Source: Tricholoma matsutake | Lineage: Eukaryota > Basidiomycota > Agaricomycetes > Agaricales > Tricholomataceae | Assembly: GCA_026075535.2 (NCBI GenBank) | Contig: AP026539.1 | Span: forward strand, 5,084,001 to 5,148,000 | Reading direction: 5' to 3' | Length of the DNA stretch: 64,000 nucleotides | Made by a program: the position numbers and the translations under genes | Part shown: positions 54,600 through 64,000 of the stretch, piece after piece | Numbering within the stretch: the first letter of the stretch is position 1 | Layout of the letters: each line of letters starts with the position of its first letter | The notes under the pieces: generated by a model | The model's database searches: none | What the model was told of the DNA's origin: nothing | Seen by the model: only the letters and a program-made list of their open reading frames with translations

Positions 54600-56160
54600 A
54601 GCGAAATGTTGGCCACCAACACTGCTCATCACTCACCAGCACCACCATCAATGACGCCACCACCATCCCTCCCTCATCCTCCCCTCCTTCAAGCCCCACT
54701 GCCACCGCCCATGCCTTCCATGGTGCTGAACAACAATGAAAGAATGGAAACAGGGCCCAAACGATGGTTGAACATTGTTTGGGCCCCAGATAAGTTTCTT
54801 TCTTATTTCTTTGTGTTTCTTTTTACTGATCAACTCTATTTTAAGTGTTTTAACTTATAATAAAAGTATCCAACCCAAGACACCCCATGCACAAACCCTG
54901 CACCCGATGTCACACCACCACTGTGGGCCCCTGCTCGCAGGGTTTGTATGACCACAGGAATGAGCAAACAACAGGGAACAACAAGACAACAAACGACACC
55001 CAATGAAGATGGCAATGACAGGGTAGGCAAATGCCAGGAACCTATGCAGACAGGCCCAAACAACATCTATCATCGTTTGGGCCCTGGGTGAGTTGTTTTA
55101 TTGTCATTTCTTTGCATTTCTTTTTACTAATCTATTGTATTTCAAGTTATAAACATTTTGTGGTGATGGACCCACTCTGGGCCAGGTCAGGACACCCCAC
55201 ATCACTGCTGTGAGCCTCTGCTCACAGGGTGTGTGGCAGGGTGACAACAGGGAACAACAACGAGAAGACAACAATGAGAAAACAATGGGGAGGAAATGAA
55301 GACAGGGGACAATGACAACAGGGAGATGACAAGGAGACAGAAGAAAAAGGCCCAGGAGACATCTTTTGGGCCATAGGTAAGTTTTTTCTTTTCTTTCACC
55401 ATTCATTTTCATTTTTACTAACTAAATTGAACTACTGGCAACAGGGATGACAGGGAGAGCACCGACGATGAGGACAACCACCAGGGCAAAGAGAACAGGG
55501 CCGGGAATAGGCAAGGATGGCGAGGACAACGGCGGGATCATCATGGCAGCAGCACCCCCAACCATCACTGTGAGCAACTGCTCATGGGATGGAACAACGG
55601 GGATGGCAGTACAACCATGGGAGGATAATAACTAGCACAACAGGACCATGATGAGGATGAGCAGCCACCCCTCGCCCTTTGCCCTCTATGCAGGGGGGAG
55701 GGGGCCATTTCCTTTTCTTGAGTGCCCCTGATCGTTCTTCAACTGGCGCACCCTTGCCTCTGCCTCCATCTGCAGCCCCTGTGAGCTAGACAGCAAGCCA
55801 TTGCTTGCTGCTATGCAGCAGGGGCTTCCTTTGATGGAGAGGGGGTAGGACCAACACAGCACCTGCTCCCAGCCTCATGAGCCACTGCTCATGGGGTGAA
55901 TCGTGGGTGCTAACTACCAACAACAAATGGGGACAATGACAATGATGAACAGGGACAATGACACCAATGAATAAGTTTTACCAACACCCCATCACACCAC
56001 CCTGCCCCCTCCCTTGCTCGAAACACGAGATGTGAGATGGAGGGGAGCTATTTTGTACTACTTATGGTGCCTATGTCCAGCCTTGCAAGCCACTGCTCGT
56101 GGGGTGGACTTGTTCTCATTTTTTTTGTCTCATTTTTTATTATTCTTAATGTTTTTATCA
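54600..56160 (+). repeat. Repeat region D: modules related to the interior of element C
   Basis: Three GGGCCCAAAC-type units end in T-rich stretches with TTTTTACTRAT/C: 54,756-54,850, 55,050-55,140 and 55,345-55,430. Between and after them, five copies of a GAGCxxCTGCTCxxxGGGT-like unit occur (54,930, 55,210, 55,580, 55,880, 56,090), translating as variants of CEPLLxGW. The same units occur in element C in the opposite orientation. Short open frames (for example 54,573-54,860 and 55,447-55,635) are fragments of these modules. No terminal inverted repeats were found, so the limits are approximate. Confidence 0.6.
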
Positions 56161-56279
56161 TACTATAAATTAGTCTAAGGGCAATGTTGGTTGGACCCCT
56201 GGTCCAGTCGAAAAACCAGTCTTGACTAGTTTCTGAACTGACGTGTAACCAATATGGACTGGTCCTGTTACTGTAGTGA

Positions 56280-56544
56280 TGTAAGCCTGGCTTACATCAT
56301 CTTATGGACATCTGTTTATACACGCATATACTTCGAACCTTATATACTACTAGATATGAAAAATTCCCCTTCCTTCCTTTTCTACTACTCGCTTCCCCAT
56401 ACTCAGCTTTTGTAATTGTCCCTCACTCCTAAATACATGTCGTTGTCCTGTTATATCGCATGGTTAGAAGTGAGTTTGTTTGTTCTTTTCTCTCCTTACA
56501 TTCCTCCCCAGTGTTTCCTATCCCAATTAAGGGATAGGCTTTCA
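56280..56544 (+). repeat. Element F 5' LTR
   Basis: 265 bp, TGTAAGCCTGGCTTACA at the start (itself a palindrome), ending GGCTTTCA. Confidence 0.95.
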
Positions 56545-56589
56545 CTTTTTTTTTCAACACAAACAACGACACGTATTTTGTAGTGCTGA

Positions 56590-57810
56590 TTGCTCTGTGA
56601 TAATGACAGTCAAACACTGTCTCAGCAACCATCCGTTGCTCTCCCCCTTACTACCCGTAGTAGGGCGAGGAATGCCTTGCCAGTGGACGCCACATGTTCT
56701 GCTTTGGGGTTGCTTGAGATCATGAACAGCTCAAACAATCGAAACACCATGTTTGCTACTAGTTCAGCTTCATTGCCTGCCTCCATCATAACAAACAATG
56801 TGCATATACCCGCATCTTCCACTCTCCCACCTCGCCTTGCCTCCGTCGTGACAAACAACACACATATAGCCACATCTTCCACTCCACCACCTCACCTCGC
56901 CTCTGTCGTGACAAATGATGTGCATCTTCATATTGAAACCCCTCCCTTTGATGTTGTGACAAATGATGCTAATGCACCTGTAAACTCTTCACCTCGCAGA
57001 TGCAGACAAGGTTTGTCTTCCTCCTCAGATGATTATCATATTATCCCTTTGCCTACAACCATGTCTTCCACTACGTCTATCGCTGTCCTTAGTCTCAACA
57101 ATGGCAAGCACCCCATGATTTCCGCAGGAACCATGACTCCTGAGTTACTACATCGGTTTGAGCACCACACGCGTGGTTACCTTCACAACAAAGATGGACT
57201 CGAAGTGAAAAGCTTCATTGAGCACATTGTATACTCCTTCGAAGACCCACTGTTCTTGGACTGGTACCAGTCGCAACAGGGGCTTTTGTCGGTACTCTCT
57301 TTCGCAGACTTCATGATCAAAGTTCATTTGCATTGGTTGCCTAAACGTTGGCAACAGGAGCTTGCCTGGAAAGTACGATCTATGAAACAAAACAAGACCC
57401 CCTTCTCTGAGTTCATAGACTCTATGCGCTGTGACAACCTTCTTCTCAAAAATTCTCAATTTCATCTTTCCCCTACCCAACTTCATATCCAAATCGAATC
57501 TAATATCTCACCTGAGCTTGCTGCTGCCTTTGACCGATGGAAGGACAACCATGAGTCCTCTGATGATGAAGCTGATGAGGACATTGATGCTGATGTTGAC
57601 CCTGAAGCTGCAGCTGCAGTCATCGTTGCGAAGACAGCCACGAACACTTTAAAAGCAGAGAACAAACTGCAGAGTTTCATTGATATGTTGACCAAGCTTG
57701 ACCAAAAGCTTGTCGAGGATAGAACCGCTCACAAACAAGATGCCGAGGAAGCTGTGAGGAGCCTGAAACGATCAAGCTCTACTGTAGGACTTGCTGATAG
57801 CACAAGATGA
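56590..57810 (+). CDS. gag: Element F Gag
   Basis: This 406-residue frame begins with a Ser/Thr/Pro-rich N-terminus containing three near-repeats of a short unit (SIITNNVHIP, SVVTNNTHIA, SVVTNDVHLH). A capsid domain follows (about residues 185-300: HRFEHHTRGYLHNKDGLEVK, DWYQSQQGLLSVLSFADFM, SMKQNKTPFSEFIDSMRCDN), then an acidic segment with D/E repeats and a coiled coil. It stops at TGA 57,808; the frame continues past TGA codons at 57,901 and 58,003 with a zinc-binding-like YNGCKKCHGFYMPDGHAC, suggesting that the native Gag or Gag-Pol was longer. Confidence 0.85.
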   Translation: MLCDNDSQTLSQQPSVALPLTTRSRARNALPVDATCSALGLLEIMNSSNNRNTMFATSSASLPASIITNNVHIPASSTLPPRLASVVTNNTHIATSSTPPPHLASVVTNDVHLHIETPPFDVVTNDANAPVNSSPRRCRQGLSSSSDDYHIIPLPTTMSSTTSIAVLSLNNGKHPMISAGTMTPELLHRFEHHTRGYLHNKDGLEVKSFIEHIVYSFEDPLFLDWYQSQQGLLSVLSFADFMIKVHLHWLPKRWQQELAWKVRSMKQNKTPFSEFIDSMRCDNLLLKNSQFHLSPTQLHIQIESNISPELAAAFDRWKDNHESSDDEADEDIDADVDPEAAAAVIVAKTATNTLKAENKLQSFIDMLTKLDQKLVEDRTAHKQDAEEAVRSLKRSSSTVGLADSTR

Positions 57811-58008
57811 GCACCATTCTCTCACGCCCTGGTAGCAAATACTTCTCATAACACTACATTGTCATCCACTGCATGCCCACCCAAATTGACTGATTGTGAG
57901 TGAAAATACCTTGAGGCCTACAATGGGTGCAAGAAGTGCCATGGGTTTTACATGCCGGATGGACACGCTTGTGATTTCCCTTCTGGAGATGGATATGCTG
58001 AATGAACA

Positions 58009-59028
58009 ATGACTGCTGTAAACGAGGCACGTAAGCGAATCAAGCTACCTGCATTGCCCATCCCTCGAGATGAACAGAGCACAAGCATGGGCACAGTGTC
58101 CTCGTCAAACAATGTTTACAACACTGCACCACCTCAACCCAACACCATTCCACCCACTCTGCCTGTCGCAAATGTTTTAGGCATGTCCTCATATCCTATC
58201 GCTGCTGTTTACCCACTGAACGAGAGTTCGATTCTCAATGGGGGGGACAGTGACCTCTCGCACGACTCCAATGACTCAGTAAGCACACACGTTCCTTTCT
58301 TCAGACCCCACCTTGTGTGGGAGTGCGCAGTGGATACACTAGATGCTTCTTTCTTGTCTCATGTCAAGATTTCTGCATTAATTGACCATGGTTCTCCTGC
58401 AGTTTTGATCGAAGAAGAACTCGTCTCCCATTTATGCATGACTACTCATTTACTACCTTGCCCTTTCCCTGTTTTGGGAGCCTTTTTTGATAAATCTTCT
58501 GGCTCATCTGATGTCTCGCTTACCCACTGGGTCAAACTCAAGTTGCATGATCGAAGAAATTTGTATTCTGCTCGCACTGTTTATGCTCTTGTTGCACCTA
58601 AACTTTGCCACCCTATAATCCTCAGACTACTGTTCCTATCACATAACCACATTGTTGTTGATGTACGAAACAATACGGCAATAGATTACAACTGTGGTTT
58701 TGACCTGCTACATCCTGTACCACATGTAGTTCCAAAGACCAAATTGCATGTTCATGGTATTCTTGCAGATGTAAAAGCTAAGCACACATTGGTAATAAAA
58801 GAGCTAAAGGTTTTTTGCAAAAACCGACGGCCTTTGATTGATGCACTTTGTGAACATGTCAACGATGTAGATGTTGTGGCCACAATTCGTATACGTGTTG
58901 AACAACTAGCAGCTACAGAACAGCTCGAAAAACTCGATGTGGAATCAAAGAAAAATATGCTGATGTTTTCAAACCCATTCCCCATGTTGATGAAATGCCG
59001 AGCTCTGTGCTGTGCAAAATCAGCTTGA
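58009..59028 (+). pseudogene. Element F protease region
   Basis: In the same frame as gag, after a TGA at 58,003. The protease motif is ALIDHGSPAVLI (58,376), where the catalytic Asp is kept, followed by VKLKLHDRRNLYSARTVYAL and ILRLLFLSHNHIVVD. The frame ends at a TGA (59,026-59,028), and a frame change before about 59,170 separates it from RT. Confidence 0.8.
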
Positions 59029-59171
59029 AGGACGCTGGGAAAACAATTATGACTAGAAGTTATTCTTGCCCATGAAAGTTCTGTGAGGCTTGGAGTGTCT
59101 TGATCCAATGACACTTAGATGTGGGATGAATCCGTCCCTCCTCTTCTGCCCATGCTTCACCAGCTTTTCTT

Positions 59172-60380
59172 GTGCCAAAGGCAGATGCCACGGATCTACC
59201 ACATTGGGTCAACAACTATTGTCAACTCAATAGCAACACAGTAATGGACTCACACCCTCTGCCACGTGTAGACGACATCCTAGCAGATGCTGGACATGGA
59301 AAAATCTGGAGTAAACTGGACATGATGGACAGTTTCTTCCACACCAAAATGGACCTGGAGAGCATACCATTGACTGTGGTGACAACACCTCTCGGACTAT
59401 ACAAATGGACTGTGATGCCACAAGGACTGCGAAATGCACCACCTGTACATCAACAATGGGTAACAGCTGCATTACGGTGCTTCCTAGGAATATTTGCACA
59501 TATCTACTTAGATGATATCATTATCTGGTCAAACTCTCTGGAGGAGCACACTGAACACATTAGAAAAATAATGACAGCGTTCTGGGAGGCTCGGTTGTAC
59601 TGCAACCAGAAGAAGTCTAATTTTTATCTGACGGAGTTGATCTTTCTGGGGCACTGCATCTCCCAGCAGGGCATTGAAGCCTGCTCTTCGAAGGTGGATA
59701 AAATTCTAAACTGGCCAACGCCAAAGTCAGCAACTGACGTCCACAGTTTCTTGGGACTTGTGCATTACATCATGGCATTTCTGCCTCACCTGGTGGATCA
59801 CACTGCTATCCTCACCGCGTTGACAATGAAAGAGTGTGAAAAAAAATTTCCAACTTGGTCTGAGACGCATCAAGCCACCTTTGAAGCTATTAAAGTGTTG
59901 GTCGTGAGCAGAGAATGCTTGACTGTTATTGACCACACAATGCCTGGAAATAATAAAATTTTTGTGACATGTGATGCAAGCAACTGGAGAACGGGTGCCA
60001 TCCTGAGCTGGGGCCCAACTTGGGAAACTGCACGACCAGTTGTGTTCAATTCTATGCAGCTTAAAGATGCACAGAAAAATTATCCTGTACACAAAAAGGA
60101 GATGCTGGTGATTGTGCGAGCGCTTAAGAAATGGTGTTCTGACCTCCTGGGATCACAGTTTGTCATGTATACAGACCACCACACTCTTGAAAACTTTGAT
60201 ACCCAAAAAGATCTTTCATGGCGACAGGCCCAATGGATAGAACATTTATCACAGTTTGACATGAACATTTACTACATCCGCGGTGAAGACAACACTGTTG
60301 CTGATGCACTTTCCCGCCTGCCTGCAGATACCCCAGATGAATGCTCAGAGGATGTCAATGTAGCTGACTCTCCCTTATAA
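59172..60380 (+). CDS. Element F reverse transcriptase and RNase H
   Basis: A 402-residue open frame starts inside RT (LPHWVNNYCQLNSNTV). The active site YLDD is intact (AHIYLDDIIIWSNS, near 59,510). LIFLGHCISQQGIE and FLGLVHYIMAFLPH form the connection. RNase H begins at FVTCDASNWRTGAILS and includes HKKEMLVIVRALKKW and YTDHHTLENF; the end reads GEDNTVADALSRLPA. A TAA (60,378) separates it from the integrase in the same frame. It copies element RNA to cDNA. No upstream start codon is native, since the protein is made as part of a polyprotein. Confidence 0.88.
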   Translation: MPKADATDLPHWVNNYCQLNSNTVMDSHPLPRVDDILADAGHGKIWSKLDMMDSFFHTKMDLESIPLTVVTTPLGLYKWTVMPQGLRNAPPVHQQWVTAALRCFLGIFAHIYLDDIIIWSNSLEEHTEHIRKIMTAFWEARLYCNQKKSNFYLTELIFLGHCISQQGIEACSSKVDKILNWPTPKSATDVHSFLGLVHYIMAFLPHLVDHTAILTALTMKECEKKFPTWSETHQATFEAIKVLVVSRECLTVIDHTMPGNNKIFVTCDASNWRTGAILSWGPTWETARPVVFNSMQLKDAQKNYPVHKKEMLVIVRALKKWCSDLLGSQFVMYTDHHTLENFDTQKDLSWRQAQWIEHLSQFDMNIYYIRGEDNTVADALSRLPADTPDECSEDVNVADSPL

Positions 60381-60416
60381 TGGGACTGCTGGCTGAATGA
60401 GCCAACCTCTTGCAAT

Positions 60417-61907
60417 GTGGTGCTAACCATCAGCGCGGACAAGTCTTTCCTCAATGATGTTTGCGATGGATATGAACATGACGAGTTCTGTAAAAAACTG
60501 GTGAACATGGCCAGTGGCATGCCTGATATCTGCATGGTTAATAAACTTTGGTACTTGGGAGACCGCCTAATGATACCTAGATTTGGATCGCTGCGCAAAG
60601 ATCTTTTCCGGCTCACGCATGATTTGCTGGGGCACTTTGGTGCAGACAAATCATATGCCAGTATCAGGCACTGCTATTATTGGCCCAATATGCATAGAGA
60701 TCTTGAGAATGCATATGTCCCTGCATGTTCAGACTGCCAAAGAAACAAGAGCGGCACAACTAAGGCAAAAGGACCACTACATCCATTGCCGATTCCTGAA
60801 AAGCGAGGCGACTCAGTATGCCTGGACTTTGTGGGACCACTCCCTGAAGATGAAAATTATGATTGCATTCTCACAATAATGGACAGACTGGGTTCTGACA
60901 TCAGACTGATCCCTATGCAGACAGACATCACAGCACCAAAACTTGCTCCAATTTTCTTCAATGAATGGTACTGCAAAAATGGCTTGCCTTTAGAGCTAAT
61001 TTTGGACCGAGATAAATTATTCATGTCAAAATTCTGGAAGGCCCTGCATGTGCTGACTGGTGTACATCTTAAGATGTCCACAGCTTACCACCCTCAAACT
61101 GATGGTGTGAGTGAACACATGAACAAAACACTTAACCAATGTGTGCAGTTTCATGTTGAACGCAACCAAAAGGGATGGGTTCGAGCATTACCCATTATCC
61201 GCTTCCACATGGTGAACTTGGTGAATGGTTCTACAGGATTCTCAGGGTTTCAAATCCGCATGGGCCAAAGCCCACGAGTAATCCCTCCTCTCATTCCGGG
61301 TACATCTTCTAATGATACCCCTGAGGAAACTGCAGCACAGAATATAATCACTCAAATAGAAACTGATGTTGCAGAGGCAAAAGATGCCTTGCTCGGTGCT
61401 AAAGTCATGCAAGCATTTTTTGCGAACAAAACATGAGGTCATGAGGATGTATACCTTGTGGGCGAAAAAGTGATGCTTGCAATGCTTCACTGCCATCGGG
61501 AATTTAAAGCTGGAGACAAGGGCATAGTCGCAAAATTTTTTCCACGTTATGACGGACCCTTCTCTGTGATAAAGACATTTCCCAAGATGTCTTCATACAC
61601 CCTCCACCTGCCAAACTCGCCGAACGTGTTCCCCACTTATCATGCCTCCCTGCTAAAGCGGCACATTGGAAATGATGCAGAGCTGTTCCCTTCCCGTGAG
61701 CCTGGCCCTGTGTTGACCAAAAATGGCCTGGAAGAATACCATGTTGAGAAAATCATCGACGAAAGAAAAAGGGGCTGCAGATATCAATACCTAGTGAGAT
61801 GGTCAGGATATGCCAAAGGCGACGACCTATGGCTTCCTCAACAGAAACTCAAGAACTGTGAAGCGCTGGACCACTGGAAGGCTGATAAGGCAGAGGAAAC
61901 ATGGTAG
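60417..61907 (+). pseudogene. Element F integrase with chromodomain
   Basis: The HHCC finger (THDLLGHFGADKSY ... CSDCQ) is at 60,610-60,745. The DDE core contains CLDFVGPLPEDENYD, LILDRDKLFMS and STAYHPQTDGVSEHMNK. A TGA at 61,434-61,436 interrupts between ANKT and GHEDVYLVGEKV, where Arg is likely. The rest (61,437-61,907) includes the GKGIVAKFFPRYDGPF-type GPY/F region and a chromodomain (YHVEKIIDERKRGC, YLVRWSGYAKGDDLWLP). One base change from continuous. Confidence 0.88.
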
Positions 61908-62009
61908 CTTTTTCCCACTGGGTTTTTTAATGCACCTGTTGTTGCTGGTTGATGTTGGGTTTAATTTCTTACTATGCTTACCAGAGACATTTTTCTAAGA
62001 GTGGGAGGG

Positions 62010-62274
62010 TGTAAGCCTGGCTTACATCATCTTATGGACATCTGTTTATACACGCATATACTTCGAACCTTATATACTACTAGATATGAAAAATTCCCCT
62101 TCCTTCCTTTTCTACTACTTGCTTCCCCATACTCAGCTTTTGTAATTGTCCCTCACTCCTAAATACACGTCGTTGTCCTGTTATATCGTGTGGTTAGAAG
62201 TGAGTTCGTTTGTTCTTTTCTCTCCTTACATTCCTCCCCAGTGTTTCCTATCCCAATTAAGGGATAGGCTTTCA
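62010..62274 (+). repeat. Element F 3' LTR
   Basis: 265 bp, same ends as the 5' LTR, followed by the AGTGA duplication. Confidence 0.95.
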
Positions 62275-62360
62275 AGTGAATAGCTTTGTAATAGTGGATT
62301 CTGGAATACATCATAGGCACTGTTGAGACCTGTACAGTTACTACAGTACAACTTAGTTTA

Positions 62361-64000
62361 TCATGACCAGAACTCATCCTCTTCATCAATCTCATCAGTT
62401 TCATCATCATTCTCCTCTGTGTCATGTTCCACCTGCTCACCCCTCATTTGCTTCTCAACAATCTTGATGGTCTCTGAAAGTCCTGGATAAAGTGGGGTTT
62501 TGGCCCATGACCCAACTGCAACCTGAGCTTTGAATGTCTGTGGGCTGGTGCTATGCTGGAGATGGTTGACCTCAAGTCTGCCAACTGAAAATGGACATTC
62601 AGCATCAACTGATGAAGCTGTCATACATAATGTCTGAGTAGGTGCACAAATTAATACAATTTATACTGACCTGGTGCTGAATAAAAATCAAGTCCCATCT
62701 TTCCTACACGAGATCGATGCTCAGTTGGTTGATTCCAGTATTTCATATATCCTCCAGCCTCCTTGACGGCAGAGGATTTGATGACTGGATCAGCCAAGTA
62801 GGTAAGAATGGTGTTGGTATTTTGATTATTGTCAGATTCAGTTGGGACAACCCATTTTGATTTTGCCTGCAAACCAATCATAATCCTCCAAATTCATCCA
62901 CCAAATTCAAAACTCACCTTGCCTCTCTGTGGCACTGCAAGGGCAGGAGGTAAAACTTCCTCATCTCCCTTATATGACTCATTCCAATGACTGAGAACCG
63001 TCTTCTTGATATCTTGGATTTGGGCAGCTGTGTGACCATGATCCTTGAACCATTTGAGCTTCTTATCAGGACACATGACTGTGTAGTGTCAGAACCAAGA
63101 AATGATAGAATATTCCACACTTACCAATAGCAATGACATATAGTTCAGTTTCCTTCATAAGAGTGTAATACTTGCTGATAAGAATAAGAATGGCCTGTGC
63201 TGCCACACAAACAACATTAGAAAGCTCAGATTCTTCATTGTCACAAACTAGGTTCATGGATTGCTCAATAGAATCTAGCATTGGTAAAACCTCTGCAATA
63301 AGGGGAACCTGAGACTGTGAAAACAATTTTGTTGGCTCCTCAAACACCTGAAAAAAGATTGAATCAATCGTCTGTTCAAACTTCAAAGCAATATAAAACT
63401 GTAACCTCAAGAACAGCACTAAGTGTATCTGCAAGGTTCCACTGGGCTTCTGAAAGTTGATATGCTTGTAGCTTGTTGATTGCAGCACCTGTAAGCTGTT
63501 CAACAGGACTTCTGAAATACAGGTGAGCATCTAAGCATGTGAGATCTGAATTCTATCGAGTAGGAACATGATGATAAAGCATTGTCTTATCACCAGGAAG
63601 ATCTTTGTCATTTGCGACAAGGTTGTCAAACTTCTCTTTAAGTGTTGAATTATCATGAACACGTCAAGCAAGCCCAGCAACCTGTAAATCTATTGTAGCT
63701 TTGTAGCATATGGCATAGTAGTTATTTAGACTTACTCAGGGAAAAAGTTGAAGAGCCATCTTCTCCTCTTCAGTATCAATTGTAACACCCCTCTCTCTCA
63801 TCTTTTCAATTGCCTGCCCATGGGTGGTTTTGAGAATAGCAGCATCATGGGCATCCTGACCATCATCAGGTACAGATGCAGCATCAGTTGCAATACTTTC
63901 CTCTTCAACAGCAAGATCATCATCAGAGGAATCATCATTTTCAGCAACAACTGTCACTACAATATATTTTAGATGTATTCTCATCAAACATTTATCTGGA
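62361..64000 (-). pseudogene. hAT-family transposase, C-terminal half, runs off the right edge
   Basis: Minus-strand segments in order: 63,987-63,736 (acidic, then KMRERGVTIDTEEEKMALQL), 63,530-63,066 (VFEEPTKLFSQSQVPLIAEV, MLDSIEQSMNLV), 63,076-62,894 (DKKLKWFKDHGHTAAQIQDI), 62,881-62,651 (GGYMKYWNQPTEHRSRVGKM) and 62,624-62,361 (SSVDAECPFSVGRLEVNHLQ, the hAT dimerisation region, then an acidic tail ending at a TGA at 62,361). This is the usual order of basidiomycete hAT transposases. Gaps are 10-200 nt and several carry intron-like borders, so it may be an intact multi-exon gene; at least one TGA near 63,740 is uncertain. The N-terminal zinc finger and first catalytic residues lie outside the window. 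It would cut and paste hAT elements. Confidence 0.72.

Larger units (their letters stand above)
56280..62274 (+). mobile_element. Ty3/gypsy chromovirus element F, full-length and recent
   Basis: LTRs of 265 bp (56,280-56,544 and 62,010-62,274; TGTAAGCC...GGCTTTCA) are flanked by a perfect duplication AGTGA (56,275-56,279 and 62,275-62,279). The LTRs differ at about five sites, all CpG-type. The order is gag, protease, RT, RNase H, integrase, chromodomain. A purine-rich tract (AAGAGTGGGAGGG) precedes the 3' LTR. Stops are few and again mainly TGA; the RT active site is intact. It is the youngest-looking complete element in the window. Confidence 0.95.

Noticed and set aside
56622..56882. Minus-strand frame opposite element F gag
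   Set aside because: Shadow of the three near-repeats at the Gag N-terminus.

Overview
The window looks like a transposon-rich stretch of a basidiomycete (Agaricomycete-type) fungal genome. The signs are a KDZ transposase with its CxC2 cysteine-cluster domain, a Plavaka-like transposase tail, a Helitron with a DUF6570-like N-terminus and PIF1-like helicase, several Ty3/gypsy chromoviruses, a hAT transposase, and 41-59 nt introns in the two apparently intact host genes.

Layout. 1-14,400: decayed DNA transposons and captured-gene fragments (an open ORF running off the left edge, Plavaka tail, KDZ gene on the minus strand, an orphan cysteine-protease-like domain, two uncharacterised gene fragments on the plus strand). 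14,427-20,633: a complete but dead Ty3 chromovirus. 21,916-40,353: a nested cluster. Ty3 element A (minus strand, TSD TACAT) is interrupted by element E (23,996-25,306) and by Ty3 element B (26,070-36,037, TSD GGTCT). B is in turn interrupted by hAT-like non-autonomous element C (31,884-34,143, 8-bp TSD). About 40,354-48,228: a Helitron whose 5' part is probably cut by A, ending in a ubiquitin-protease-like tail. 48,330-48,658: fold-back MITE. About 48,700-52,300: the only CpG-rich, gene-like island, with a RecQ-like helicase remnant, an intact secreted six-hairpin (GH105-like) glycosidase gene and an intact 4-exon membrane-protein gene. 52,995-54,034: giant palindrome. 54,600-56,160: a repeat region related to the inside of element C. 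56,280-62,274: a fairly young Ty3 element F (TSD AGTGA). 62,361 to the right edge: hAT transposase on the minus strand.

How it fits together. Nearly all the coding sequence outside the 48.7-52.3 kb island is transposon-derived and inactivated. LTR pairs differ almost only at CpG sites, nearly all in-frame stops are TGA at places where CGA (Arg) is expected, and three catalytic aspartates (two reverse transcriptases, one protease) are Asn through CpG-to-CpA changes. This points to cytosine methylation followed by deamination as the inactivating force.

The most unusual material is element C and its relative at 54.6-56.2 kb. They carry repeated exon-like modules that combine a GGGCCCAAAC hairpin, a conserved peptide and a splice donor, and C also has hairpin clusters and two outward-facing tRNA-like Pol III promoter relics. 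Other points of note are a protease-like domain present both as a Helitron tail and as an orphan copy, an antisense zinc-cysteine ORF in element B, and a third ORF with two zinc knuckles after the integrase of element A.
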